From NCBI GenBank assembly GCA_947164795.1, contig CAMUXV010000007.1:1-42698 (forward strand): a stretch of DNA of 42,698 nt, given 5' to 3'. Shown here one piece after another: positions 8,184-16,350 of the stretch (within the stretch, counting starts at the first letter, position 1; every line of letters starts with the position of its first letter). The position numbers were made by a program, and so were the translations under genes. This DNA is from an uncultured Caryophanales bacterium (GTDB lineage Bacteria; Bacillota_I; Bacilli_A; RF39; UBA660). A model generated the notes under the pieces. The model worked only from the letters and a program-made list of their open reading frames with translations, made no database searches and was not told the origin of the DNA.

Positions 8184-8968
8184 TGTATATAGAAATGCTC
8201 CTAGTGGCTGTCATTGCTTTATATATACTTATGGTCAATGGTAAAATAAGTGGGGATATTAGTACTAATAATAAATTGTGTAATTTATTAAAAGAAAAAG
8301 ATTATGACTTTTTACTTATTGCTAAATATGGTGATAGGGTGTATAATCCTAATGAAGTATTTATGAAAAGAATAAAGAATGGTATATTGGTATCAGTTGC
8401 TCTGATATTTCTATTCTTAACTCAAATGAGTTATTTGGGTATTATATTAGCATTGGTAATAGGATATGTTGTTTATAAAATGCAATATTTAAGTTTAAGA
8501 AAATGGTATAAGGTACATCTTAATTATATAGATTCACTTTTACCGTATTATTTAAAGACTTTAGAGGTGTTAATTCATCATTATACTGTACCTGTAGCGA
8601 TTGCCAGAAGTATAGATGATGCACCTGAAGTATTTAAACCAGGATTAAAAAGACTTATTGAAAAAATAGAAAAAGGTGATTCTTCTGTTGATCCTTATAT
8701 GGATTTTGCTAAAGAATATCCAGTAAGGGATTCGATGAGAATGATGAGATTATTATATAGATTGAGTCTTGGTGAACAAGAAAAGAAACATGAACAATTA
8801 ACTTCATTTTCTAAATCTGTTTCATCTCTTCAAGCTAAAGCTAGAGAAATTAAGTATAAGGGTAGACTTGATGCTATGGAAAGAAGAACTATGGTAATGA
8901 TGGTTGTTACTGGTGGAGGTTCTTTATTACTACTATTGATTTCAATTTTTATGTTAATTTCAATATAA
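8183..8968 (+). CDS. tadC: TadC-like platform protein
   Basis: A 261-residue protein beginning at ATG 8183 within the tadB stop. Helices are at the N-terminus (about 1-17), about 69-96 and the C-terminus (about 236-260). A GspF-like cytoplasmic domain between them reads YIDSLLPYYLKTLEVLIHHY and later MRMMRLLYRLSLGEQEK. It is shorter than most TadC proteins but has the expected architecture and position. The next two genes encode pilin-like proteins, completing a minimal Tad set apart from a prepilin peptidase. Confidence 0.78.
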   Translation: MYIEMLLVAVIALYILMVNGKISGDISTNNKLCNLLKEKDYDFLLIAKYGDRVYNPNEVFMKRIKNGILVSVALIFLFLTQMSYLGIILALVIGYVVYKMQYLSLRKWYKVHLNYIDSLLPYYLKTLEVLIHHYTVPVAIARSIDDAPEVFKPGLKRLIEKIEKGDSSVDPYMDFAKEYPVRDSMRMMRLLYRLSLGEQEKKHEQLTSFSKSVSSLQAKAREIKYKGRLDAMERRTMVMMVVTGGGSLLLLLISIFMLISI

Positions 8969-9025
8969 AAATTTGAAATATAAATGAAAAATGAAAAAAA
9001 ACACATGTAGAAAGAAGGTGAGATA

Positions 9026-9202
9026 ATGAAAGAAGCTACTGGTGAAGTATCAGGAACAGTTATTACAATTGTTTTACTTGGATTAGTTCTTGCTATTGGA
9101 GTATGGTTATTTGGTGGAGAAAATTCTATAGGTAGAAAATGGATACAAAATACGTTTGAGCGCCAAACAGGTATTGATAGTCAGACAATAATATTAAAGT
9201 AG
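9026..9202 (+). CDS. Short Flp-pilin-like protein (58 aa)
   Basis: A short frame opens at ATG 9026, well placed behind AAGAAGGTGAG, and stops at TAG 9202. The product begins MKEATGEVSGTVITIVLLG and has one hydrophobic helix (about 11-30), then a short polar tail. The leader plus Gly plus helix layout matches Flp/TadE-type prepilins (leader ending in Gly, hydrophobic alpha-1), and the size fits Flp pilins (50-70 residues). The normally conserved Glu at +5 after the putative cleavage Gly is missing. The next gene starts with nearly the same leader (MKEAVGG). Its place between tadC and a TadE-like gene is where Tad loci commonly carry pilins. Function as the major or a minor Tad pilin is inference. 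Confidence 0.65.
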   Translation: MKEATGEVSGTVITIVLLGLVLAIGVWLFGGENSIGRKWIQNTFERQTGIDSQTIILK

Positions 9203-9212
9203 GTGATGAGAG

Positions 9213-9671
9213 ATGAAAGAAGCAGTTGGTGGAACATTTATGATATATGTTTTATTGATATTTTTAGCTGTATATATTACTTTTTTAGCAGTAGCTTTAA
9301 ATTATGCTAAGGCTTTTAGAGTAAAGAATAGTATTATTGATATTATAGAACAGAATGAGGGAATGGATGAATCTGACTTTAATAGTAGAGAAGGCAATAT
9401 TAAAACTGGTGTTACTGGTCAGATTAATCAAAAATTAAATGATTATAATTATTTTATAAATCTAAATAATGATCAAGTTAATTCATATTGTGGGAAAGAA
9501 GAAAATCATTTTGGTCTTGGTTATTGTATTAATAGCAAGACAAATGATCTTGGTAGAGAATATTATCAGGTAGTAACTTTTGTTCAAATTAAATTTCCTT
9601 TCTTGGATAACTTGAGTATTACTATTCCAATAAGGGGTGAAACTAGAGTTATAGAAAGGATTAAAAGTTAA
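9213..9671 (+). CDS. TadE/TadF-like pilin-related protein
   Basis: A 152-residue protein, ATG 9213 behind AGGTGATGAG. It starts MKEAVGGTFMIYVLLIF, the same MKEA-Gly leader as the preceding 58-residue protein. One helix (about 8-32) is followed by NYAKAFRVKNSIIDIIEQ, the alpha-helical continuation seen in TadE/TadF pseudopilins, then a soluble domain with two Cys (NSYCGKEE, LGYCINSK) and a final beta-rich stretch. Pseudopilins of this type are minor components of Tad pili. As in its neighbour, Glu+5 is not in the canonical place. Confidence 0.65.
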   Translation: MKEAVGGTFMIYVLLIFLAVYITFLAVALNYAKAFRVKNSIIDIIEQNEGMDESDFNSREGNIKTGVTGQINQKLNDYNYFINLNNDQVNSYCGKEENHFGLGYCINSKTNDLGREYYQVVTFVQIKFPFLDNLSITIPIRGETRVIERIKS

Positions 9672-9672
9672 T

Positions 9673-10695
9673 ATGGATACTGTTATTGGTAATAAGTATT
9701 TAGATATTTTTAATAATCTTGATATAGAGGTTTCTAAAAAAATGGAAGGCGAATATGAAGTTGACGAAATTATTAATTCTTTTGGTAATTTCTTCTTTAA
9801 TAGAATGTTTTTAGATATTACTTCAATTAAAAATTATAAAGATATTTCTAATTTGAAAAAATTATCTATGAATATCGATATGAGTAAAGTAATACTTTTG
9901 TTGGATAAGGAAGATGCTATTAGTAAATCTGATGTATTTTTGTCTAATTTGGTTAGTATGGGTATTTATAATTTTACTTCGGATAGTAATAATTTAATGT
10001 ATCTTTATAATAATCCTAATATATATCGTGATGTTGCTCATTATCAAGATATTGATAATAATAAAATTGATAATAATGTTTCTGAGACTGCTATCTCTTA
10101 TATGTTTACTTCAAAGAAAAAAATAGTGCTTGGTATTAAAAATGTTACTGATCATGCAGGTGCTACTACTTTTTCTTATTTGATTAAAAAAGTAGTTGAT
10201 AGTTATTACAGTACTATGATAATTGAGATAGATAGAAGAGATCTTACTTTCTTTAATGATAATAATGTTTTATCTATTAGAGATGATGAATTTAAAGATG
10301 TACTTAATAAGTATAATGAGGTAGATTTATTTGTTGTTGATTTAAATAAATCTAAAAATGATAATTTATGTACTGCTATCTTGTATTTAATTGAACCTTC
10401 TATGTTTAAATTAAATAAGTTATCTAGTATTAATCCTAGTATTTTTAATGAGGTAAGGAATAAAAAAATTGTATTAAATAAAATATTGTTAGATAGCAAA
10501 GATATTAATAATTTTGAAAATGAATCTAACTTGAAAGTATTTTATAACGTTGGTTCTATATGTGATAGAGAAAATAATACTGATATTTTTGGGCCTTTGC
10601 TTGTCAAACTTGGATATATTAAAGATGATATTGTTAATGAAGTAGTAGGGGAACATACTAATAAAAAAAGTATATTTGATATTTTTAAAAAATAG
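9673..10695 (+). CDS. TadZ/CpaE-like ATPase-fold protein with degenerate P-loop
   Basis: A 340-residue cytoplasmic protein starting one base after the previous stop. Residues about 1-125 resemble the atypical receiver domain of TadZ/CpaE (ISNLKKLSMNIDMSKVILLL). From about residue 148 a ParA/MinD-type fold begins with KKIVLGIKNVTDHAGATTFS, followed by MIIEIDRRDL and VDLFVVDLNKSK, which match the strands after the P-loop and Walker B. The P-loop reads AGATT where a classical deviant Walker A has GGxGKT, so the nucleotide-binding Lys is absent, as in several TadZ proteins. In Tad systems TadZ/CpaE places the apparatus at the pole. Assignment rests on fold pattern and neighbours. Confidence 0.6.
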   Translation: MDTVIGNKYLDIFNNLDIEVSKKMEGEYEVDEIINSFGNFFFNRMFLDITSIKNYKDISNLKKLSMNIDMSKVILLLDKEDAISKSDVFLSNLVSMGIYNFTSDSNNLMYLYNNPNIYRDVAHYQDIDNNKIDNNVSETAISYMFTSKKKIVLGIKNVTDHAGATTFSYLIKKVVDSYYSTMIIEIDRRDLTFFNDNNVLSIRDDEFKDVLNKYNEVDLFVVDLNKSKNDNLCTAILYLIEPSMFKLNKLSSINPSIFNEVRNKKIVLNKILLDSKDINNFENESNLKVFYNVGSICDRENNTDIFGPLLVKLGYIKDDIVNEVVGEHTNKKSIFDIFKK

Positions 10696-10697
10696 TA

Positions 10698-10726
10698 TTG
10701 GTAAATATTGTTTTTTATGTTAAAAT
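10698..10726 (+). promoter_or_regulatory. Candidate promoter of the first VirB2-like gene
   Basis: -35 TTGGTA (10698-10703), 17-base spacer, extended -10 TGTTAAAAT (hexamer 10721-10726), then GAAGGAG and ATG 10754. Confidence 0.5.
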
Positions 10727-10753
10727 AATAATATACTGAAGGAGTTGATTTAT

Positions 10754-11293
10754 ATGCAGATTATGGCTGCAGTTGATATATGTACTAATGAGTATGCACC
10801 CGTATGGAATATAGTTGGATTTGTTGTGAATGTTATTAGAATAGGAATACCTATTGTATTAATATTATTTGGTATGATAGATTTAACTAAGGCTGTTATT
10901 GCTAATAAAGAAGATGAAGTAAAGAAAGCTACTAAATTACTTGGTAAGAGGTTTTTATATGCAGTTGGAGTATTTGCTTCTGTATGGATTGTTACTTTTG
11001 TATTAGATTTAGCAGCGGGTACTATTGGTAAAAATAATAGTGATTATAAATATGATGAATCTTCTTGGAAAAAATGTTGGGCTTTAATTAATGGCGATGA
11101 TGTTGATGGTGTTATACAAGAAAATAATAATGCAGCTGAAAAAGCATGCTATATGATTAAAAATAGAACTGGGGAAATATATTCTTGGGAAGAAAAGGAC
11201 AAAGTAAATGGTAAAGATGGTTATACTTTGATTCCAGGAATTAATTCTCCTGGTGATTGTAATAAGAAGAATGAAGGTATTAGTATACAATAA
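10754..11293 (+). CDS. VirB2/TrbC-like two-helix membrane protein, copy 1
   Basis: A 179-residue protein. ATG 10754 lies 9 bases after GGAG; an in-frame TTG at 10745 is less likely. Two long hydrophobic helices (about residues 17-49 and 66-93) flank a charged loop, NKEDEVKKATKLLGKR. This is the size and topology of VirB2/TrbC-type pilins and of related two-helix proteins in Gram-positive T4SS. The stretch after the second helix (about 85 residues, with Cys in KKCWAL, EKACYM and PGDCNK) is an outside tail absent from classical VirB2. The core is very similar to the next gene, so the two arose by duplication. A role as T4SS pilin or channel component is inference. Confidence 0.6.
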   Translation: MQIMAAVDICTNEYAPVWNIVGFVVNVIRIGIPIVLILFGMIDLTKAVIANKEDEVKKATKLLGKRFLYAVGVFASVWIVTFVLDLAAGTIGKNNSDYKYDESSWKKCWALINGDDVDGVIQENNNAAEKACYMIKNRTGEIYSWEEKDKVNGKDGYTLIPGINSPGDCNKKNEGISIQ

Positions 11294-11345
11294 TTTTAAT
11301 ATGTTTATTTCTTTTATAAAAAATATAAAAAACAATTAATTTTAT

Positions 11346-11374
11346 TTGACATTTAATATACTTTGATGTAGAAT
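11346..11374 (+). promoter_or_regulatory. Strong sigma-A promoter of the second VirB2-like gene
   Basis: Perfect -35 TTGACA (11346-11351), 17-base spacer, -10 TAGAAT (11369-11374), then AAGGAGG and ATG 11405. It is one of the two best -35 boxes in the window. Confidence 0.75.
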
Positions 11375-11404
11375 ATAATTATAGTAATTAAGGAGGAGTT
11401 ATAT

Positions 11405-11788
11405 ATGATTAATGTTTTAGCTACTTATATCTGTGGTGCCGCTAGTAGCATTAAACCAGTATGGAATATTGTTGGATTTATTATTAATGCTATCATGATT
11501 GGCGTGCCTATTTTACTTATCATTTTTGGTATGATTGATTTAGGCAAAGCTGTTATTGCTAGTAAGGAAGACGAAGTAAAGAAAGCTACTAAATTACTAG
11601 GAAAAAGATTCCTATATGCAATTGGTGTATTTGCAATTGTATGGATTGTAACATTTATTTTAGGTACAATAGCAAATATGGCTGACGAAAATTATACTTA
11701 CAATGAAGATTCTTGGCAGAAATGTTGGAAATGTAATATTAGAAAAACTGTAAGTATTGATTCTGATTATTGTAAATCAAATGAGTAA
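11405..11788 (+). CDS. VirB2/TrbC-like two-helix membrane protein, copy 2
   Basis: A 127-residue paralogue of the preceding protein. The segment PVWNIVGFIINAIMIG, the loop SKEDEVKKATKLLGKRFLYA and the second helix align almost residue for residue with copy 1. It lacks most of the long outside tail, ending instead in a short Cys-containing stretch (QKCWKCNIRK, SDYCKSNE). It is the only gene of the block with its own near-consensus promoter and a strong terminator on either side, so it can be made in excess of its neighbours, as expected for a major structural subunit. A VirB2-type pilin is the best guess. Confidence 0.6.
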   Translation: MINVLATYICGAASSIKPVWNIVGFIINAIMIGVPILLIIFGMIDLGKAVIASKEDEVKKATKLLGKRFLYAIGVFAIVWIVTFILGTIANMADENYTYNEDSWQKCWKCNIRKTVSIDSDYCKSNE

Positions 11789-11793
11789 TTTAT

Positions 11794-11828
11794 AAAAGAA
11801 ATTATTAAAATGTAATTTCTTTTTTTTT
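11794..11828 (+). terminator. Strong terminator after VirB2-like copy 2
   Basis: A perfect 11-bp stem AAAAGAAATTA (11794-11804) / TAATTTCTTTT (11813-11823), 8-base loop, and T-run through 11828. Confidence 0.8.
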
Positions 11829-11844
11829 AATTGTATGATATAAT
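11816..11844 (+). promoter_or_regulatory. Candidate promoter of the fused VirB2-module gene
   Basis: Extended -10 TGATATAAT (hexamer 11839-11844) with a weak -35 TTTCTT (11816-11821) at 17 bases, overlapping the terminator's right arm. It is followed by TCGGAGG and ATG 11886. Confidence 0.45.
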
Positions 11845-11885
11845 GATAATGATTTAAAATATTTTATTTGTCGGAGGATATTATT

Positions 11886-13931
11886 ATGAGAAAAAAACTT
11901 ATATTATTAGTTGTTTTAATAGTTTGTTTGTTTATATATATTGGTAGAGCAAATGCTGTTGTTATGTGGATGCAATGTACTGCTGGTGAAAATGATTTAT
12001 ATATACAGAATAGACATCCTAATGCTGATAGGGTTGGGGTTGGTAATTTTGCGTGGGATGTTTTAGAATTTGCTGGAATTGAAAACTTACAAGATGCATA
12101 TGCAAAGTATAATACAATTGTTACAATTAATGGATATCATTCTACCTCTGGCGTTAAAAGGGTTTTTTATGTTGGTGGTAATGAAGGTGTCAGTACTAGA
12201 TTTTTTGATGTTCATGGCCCTGTTTATTTTGCTCAAAGGGAGGGACATAGGGCAGACAAATTTGATAATAATGTTTGTTGGTATAAAAATGATGGTGGTA
12301 GCTTCTTGGCTGGCGGAGATGATATGACTGAATGCGAAGAAGACGACAATATTGGCTTTTTAGATCCTTCTGAAATAGATAAAGGATTTTGCCCTGAAGC
12401 TTTATATATAACCACTGGTGGAAATACCGGAGGTGCAACAAAGGGGGATTTTATAGTTGCAACTGGTAAAACACAGGCTCCTGTTTCTCCTGAAGTATTA
12501 AATGGTTATAAGCTTGTTATTTATAAAACTAAAACACAGATTGATACTAATATGTGGGTTATGGAGGTATATAATAATGCAGGTATTTATGCAGCAATGT
12601 ATGGCATAAGTTTTCAAGAATTTCTTGATTCGCTGCAAAAATATAAACCTAAAGATAATGCTGAGAAGGTGGTAGTTAACGGCTTACTTATAGCTGCTAC
12701 TGACAAGCGATATGCTTTTTATATTCCGTCATTTTTATTAGGAGTGCCTGGTATAAGTAATTATGAATATGGGGAGGCCCATGCTATTTTAACTTCGGAT
12801 TATTTAAGCGATGCTGAATTTGTTGATTGGACACAACATACTTTGTTAGTAAAACTGTCAAAATTAGGCAAGAATTTTTATAAAATAACTGAATCTGATA
12901 AGTATCCCGAGGTTCTTTTGGGAAATATTACTGAGCAACGTGTAATATCAAATACTGTTCGTAATTCATCTGCAGGGGACAAAACATATTGGAAAGAAGT
13001 TAAAGAGTGGCTAGATGATAATAATTCTTTTATTGAAAATGATGAAGAATTCTCTAAGTTTAATGAAGGAAAAGAATATGGTGATTTGATAGCTGATGCT
13101 GAAAAGGCTACTGAGGCATTTGATTCTCAAAATAAGTATGATCTTTCGAAAGAAAAAAATGGAGCAATTGATTTTCAAAGCTATTTTGACGAATTAGAAG
13201 GAGCATATACGATTATAGAAAAACTTGCTTATAATGCAGGATACGAAAAAAGAAATCCTGATTGTAAAATTTCTGAAGATAAAAGCAATGATTCAACAGA
13301 ATCATTAAGAGATTCTGTTTCTTGTCAAATATTTGGAAAACCATTTACAAATATGGTTGCTGATTCTGCATTTGATTCGGAAAAATTAGATGATGTAATA
13401 ATTGAAGTTTTTTCACAATCTTTGGAGGATCAATTAAACATTTTAATTGGAAATAATAATTCTTTGCTTAATCATAATGGTATATTGAAAGATTATACAA
13501 TTAAACTTTTAAAACTAGCATATTATATCAAAACAAATTATTCAGAGGAACTTAGTGGCGAGCAAATGGAAAGATTAAATAGTATAATTTCTAATTATGC
13601 CCAATTGGCTAGGAATAAATATGGTGCTGAAGTTATTGTTGATTGCGATACTTTGCTAGGAGAGGATTTTTTAAATAAAATAGGTAAATATGTTGATATT
13701 ATTAAAATAGCTATTCCAATTATTCTAATAGGATTTGGTGTTTTAGATTTTTCTAAAGCTGTTTTTGCTGGTAATGATGATGAAATGAAGAAAGCACAAA
13801 AGAAGTTTTTGATGCGTATTGTTATTGCGGTATTATTCTTTTTATTACCATTTATTTTGAAAATTTTATTAAGTATTGCAAATAAGGCTTGGTATTTTAT
13901 TTCTCCTAATAGTTGCAATATTATAAAATAA
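11886..13931 (+). CDS. Large secreted protein with C-terminal VirB2-like membrane module
   Basis: A 681-residue protein. ATG 11886, 8 bases after GGAGG, is preferred over an upstream TTG. A signal peptide (residues 1-23, ending ANA) leads to about 570 outside residues with Cys in MQCTAGE, NVCWYKN, TECEEDD, GFCPEA, NPDCKIS and VSCQIFG. The C-terminus (about 605-675) holds two helices around the loop AGNDDEMKKAQKKFLMR, preceded by AIPIILIGFGVLDFSKAVF. This is recognisably the same module as the two preceding small proteins (IPIVLILFGMIDLTKAV). So a pilin-like module is fused to a large ectodomain. The ectodomain belongs to no family I recognise. It may cap or anchor the fibre or channel (inference). 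Confidence 0.6.
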   Translation: MRKKLILLVVLIVCLFIYIGRANAVVMWMQCTAGENDLYIQNRHPNADRVGVGNFAWDVLEFAGIENLQDAYAKYNTIVTINGYHSTSGVKRVFYVGGNEGVSTRFFDVHGPVYFAQREGHRADKFDNNVCWYKNDGGSFLAGGDDMTECEEDDNIGFLDPSEIDKGFCPEALYITTGGNTGGATKGDFIVATGKTQAPVSPEVLNGYKLVIYKTKTQIDTNMWVMEVYNNAGIYAAMYGISFQEFLDSLQKYKPKDNAEKVVVNGLLIAATDKRYAFYIPSFLLGVPGISNYEYGEAHAILTSDYLSDAEFVDWTQHTLLVKLSKLGKNFYKITESDKYPEVLLGNITEQRVISNTVRNSSAGDKTYWKEVKEWLDDNNSFIENDEEFSKFNEGKEYGDLIADAEKATEAFDSQNKYDLSKEKNGAIDFQSYFDELEGAYTIIEKLAYNAGYEKRNPDCKISEDKSNDSTESLRDSVSCQIFGKPFTNMVADSAFDSEKLDDVIIEVFSQSLEDQLNILIGNNNSLLNHNGILKDYTIKLLKLAYYIKTNYSEELSGEQMERLNSIISNYAQLARNKYGAEVIVDCDTLLGEDFLNKIGKYVDIIKIAIPIILIGFGVLDFSKAVFAGNDDEMKKAQKKFLMRIVIAVLFFLLPFILKILLSIANKAWYFISPNSCNIIK

Positions 13932-13946
13932 ATGAGGTGATGATAA

Positions 13947-16007
13947 ATGATTTTTCATTTTAGTGTATTTAACGATATTTCATTTGCAATTGAACAGGCT
14001 TTAAGAAGCTTAATAGGATCTCTAGCTGGTTTCTTATATGATTATATTGTTGAACTTTTTAATGTTTTTATGTATATTGCAAGAGCAGAAATTTTAGATA
14101 ATGCTTATGTTAAACTTGTATATACAAGGGTGGGAATGATCTTAGGATTATTTATGTTATTTAAGCTTTCTTTTACTCTTATTCAATCTTTGATAAATCC
14201 TGATAAATTTACTGATAAGAAAAATGGATTTGCTGCTGTTATAACTAGAATTATTATAGCTATAGTTTTGCTTGGTGTTACACCTTCAATTTTTAGATTT
14301 GCTTTAAATTTTCAAAGCGTTATAGTAGGTTCTAGTGGAGACAATAATAATGTTTTATATAAAATTGTTGTTAATAATGATGTTATAGAGGCAGATACAA
14401 AAACTTTTGGAAATAGGCTTGCTACAGATTTATTTTTTAGTTTTTTTAGGGAAAAAACTGATGTTCATATGCCTTCGGAAGTTCAAACTATATGCGATCT
14501 TGATGCAAATTGTGTATTTAAAGTTATTGGTTATAATACGTTGAAGAGGGATGCATACGATGGAAAAATAAAATTTAAGGATTTGGTTCCTTATTTATCT
14601 ATACGTGATAATGGATATTATGTATATGATTGGGATATTATATTGTCTGTCGGTGTTGGTGTAGCCATTTTATGGATTTTGATTAATTATTGTATAAGTA
14701 TAGCAACACGTGTTATACAGATTGCTTATTTGCAGATAATATCTCCTATTCCAATTCTATCTTATATTAGTGATCCTGATGGTGCTTTTAAGAGATGGTT
14801 AAAACAGTGTTCTACAACATATTTAGAATTGTTTTTGAGATTAGGAATAATATATTTTATTGTTACCGTTTGCAATGCTGTTTTAGAGACTATTAATAAT
14901 AGTGAATCTGATTTTTTTATCAGTAGTGGACTTCAGGAAGGTACAACACAATATACACTTGTGAAGCTATTTATTATTCTTGGCTTGTTAATGTTTGGAA
15001 AAAGAGTTCCAGAACTTATTAAAGACTTATTCCCTGGTGATGGTAAATTTGATCTTGGTATTAAAAGTCCTAAAAAATTGTTTGGTGAAATACCTGGTAT
15101 TAATACTGCCTATGGTGTTGCAAAAGGTGCTGCTACATTTGGAGCAGGTGCATTAGCTGGTGGTGCTGTTGGTCTTATTGGAGGGCGTGGATTTTTTGGC
15201 CGTGTAAGTGGATTGTTTGGTGGTTTAACTAAAGGTGGAATTAGTGGTGCTAAGGGTACTAAACTATCAGATATTATTGCTAATAGAGCCTCTATGAATA
15301 AACAACAGAGAATAAATGCTGCAAATGGCTCTACTTGGGCAGGTAGATTTGCTGAGAATCTTTTTGATAAACTTGGCTTAGAAAATTCAGTAGAAGGTCT
15401 TGATAGGATGATACATAATATTGACTTAGAAAATCGAAGAATAGATGATGATATTCAACTTAATGATCTTGATCCAATAAGAGTTCAAACACAAAGAAAT
15501 GATGCAGTTCTTAATGCCAGAAAAGCGATTGTCAGTGAGATAGATAGTCAGCTTCTTAGGGAAGATAATAATGAAGCAATAGCAGTTAGTACAAGACATT
15601 ATCGCGATTTGTTAAATTCGGCTGTGGAGAGATATAATCGTTCGGGTAGCGATGTTGACCTTAGAGCACTTGAACGTGCTAGAACTGATTACTATGATCA
15701 ACTAGAAGTTTCTAGAGCACAATACTTTAATGCGCATAGAGAGAATAATGCTACAATCGCACGTAATATGCAAGTTGTTCGTGATCAATCAGGTCAAGAA
15801 GTTTATTTATGGGGTGATTTAACTAGAGTTAGGAATGAAGCTAGAACGGCTAATGCTAATATGTCTGCAGACATTGCTAGACTTGATTATGAGAAAGAAG
15901 AACTTAATAGAACTAAAGAAGCAAATAATAGACAAAAAGATACGCTTGAGCGTAGAAAAATTGTTTCACAGGCTGATATTGATGCTAATAAAAATAAACA
16001 ACATTAG
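13947..16007 (+). CDS. VirB6/TrbL-like polytopic T4SS channel protein
   Basis: A 686-residue protein, ATG 13947 behind GAGGTGATG. Residues 1-375 or so hold six or seven membrane helices with a polar outside loop (about 120-225), including helices at about 62-85, 95-118, 229-252 and 290-315, and the conserved-looking RVIQIAYLQIISPIPILSYI. This is the layout of VirB6/TrbL-type proteins that form the inner-membrane T4SS channel. After a Gly/Ala-rich stretch (AAATFGAGALAGGAVGLIGG kind, about 392-430) comes a charged cytoplasmic domain of about 250 residues with predicted coiled coil (DYEKEELNRTKEANNRQKD). It is followed by the VirB3-like and VirB4 genes, the usual T4SS order. Confidence 0.72.
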   Translation: MIFHFSVFNDISFAIEQALRSLIGSLAGFLYDYIVELFNVFMYIARAEILDNAYVKLVYTRVGMILGLFMLFKLSFTLIQSLINPDKFTDKKNGFAAVITRIIIAIVLLGVTPSIFRFALNFQSVIVGSSGDNNNVLYKIVVNNDVIEADTKTFGNRLATDLFFSFFREKTDVHMPSEVQTICDLDANCVFKVIGYNTLKRDAYDGKIKFKDLVPYLSIRDNGYYVYDWDIILSVGVGVAILWILINYCISIATRVIQIAYLQIISPIPILSYISDPDGAFKRWLKQCSTTYLELFLRLGIIYFIVTVCNAVLETINNSESDFFISSGLQEGTTQYTLVKLFIILGLLMFGKRVPELIKDLFPGDGKFDLGIKSPKKLFGEIPGINTAYGVAKGAATFGAGALAGGAVGLIGGRGFFGRVSGLFGGLTKGGISGAKGTKLSDIIANRASMNKQQRINAANGSTWAGRFAENLFDKLGLENSVEGLDRMIHNIDLENRRIDDDIQLNDLDPIRVQTQRNDAVLNARKAIVSEIDSQLLREDNNEAIAVSTRHYRDLLNSAVERYNRSGSDVDLRALERARTDYYDQLEVSRAQYFNAHRENNATIARNMQVVRDQSGQEVYLWGDLTRVRNEARTANANMSADIARLDYEKEELNRTKEANNRQKDTLERRKIVSQADIDANKNKQH

Positions 16008-16029
16008 TTAAAAAGGAGTGTGATATATA

Positions 16030-16350
16030 GTGAATGGATATTTAGTACCTGCTAATGCTAAGAAGGGTACACTTATACTTAATGTTTTTAGACCTATTGA
16101 TGCTATTATATTTGGTGTTGGAGCTTTTATATCTTTGCTTTTGTTTGTTATTATTAATTCTAGTAGTACTTTCTTAATTCTTATTGCTTGCTTACCTGTT
16201 GCAGTAACTGGATTTTTGGTTATTCCAATACCTAATTATCATAATGTATTATGTGCTATACAGAGCATATATAGGTTTTTTATGGGAAGAAGAAATTATA
16301 AATGGAGAGGTTGGTGTTTTTATGAAAAATTCGGCAAAGAAGACAAATAG
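16030..16350 (+). CDS. VirB3/PrgI-like small T4SS membrane protein
   Basis: A 106-residue protein, GTG 16030 behind AAAAGGAGTG. Two adjacent membrane helices (about 24-47 and 50-68) are followed by a basic cytoplasmic tail ending SIYRFFMGRRNYKWRG. Small two-helix PrgI/VirB3-type proteins lie just before VirB4 in nearly all Gram-positive T4SS, and PrgI-family members share this length and the Pro-containing second helix. Its 3' end overlaps the next gene by 29 bases in another frame, which indicates coupling. Confidence 0.7.
   Translation: MNGYLVPANAKKGTLILNVFRPIDAIIFGVGAFISLLLFVIINSSSTFLILIACLPVAVTGFLVIPIPNYHNVLCAIQSIYRFFMGRRNYKWRGWCFYEKFGKEDK

Noticed and set aside
8996-9010. Tiny upstream reading frame before the 58-residue pilin-like gene
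   Set aside because: A few codons of mostly Lys/Asn without an SD; expected by chance in this composition.
12196-12441. Minus-strand open frames inside the 681-residue protein gene, also at 13595-13918
   Set aside because: No SD sites; the plus-strand gene has a signal peptide, membrane module and normal codon use.
16244-16321. Longer N-terminus for the VirB4 N-domain gene
   Set aside because: It overlaps the VirB3-like gene in another frame; ATG 16322 has its own GGAGAGG and starts just before the conserved domain.
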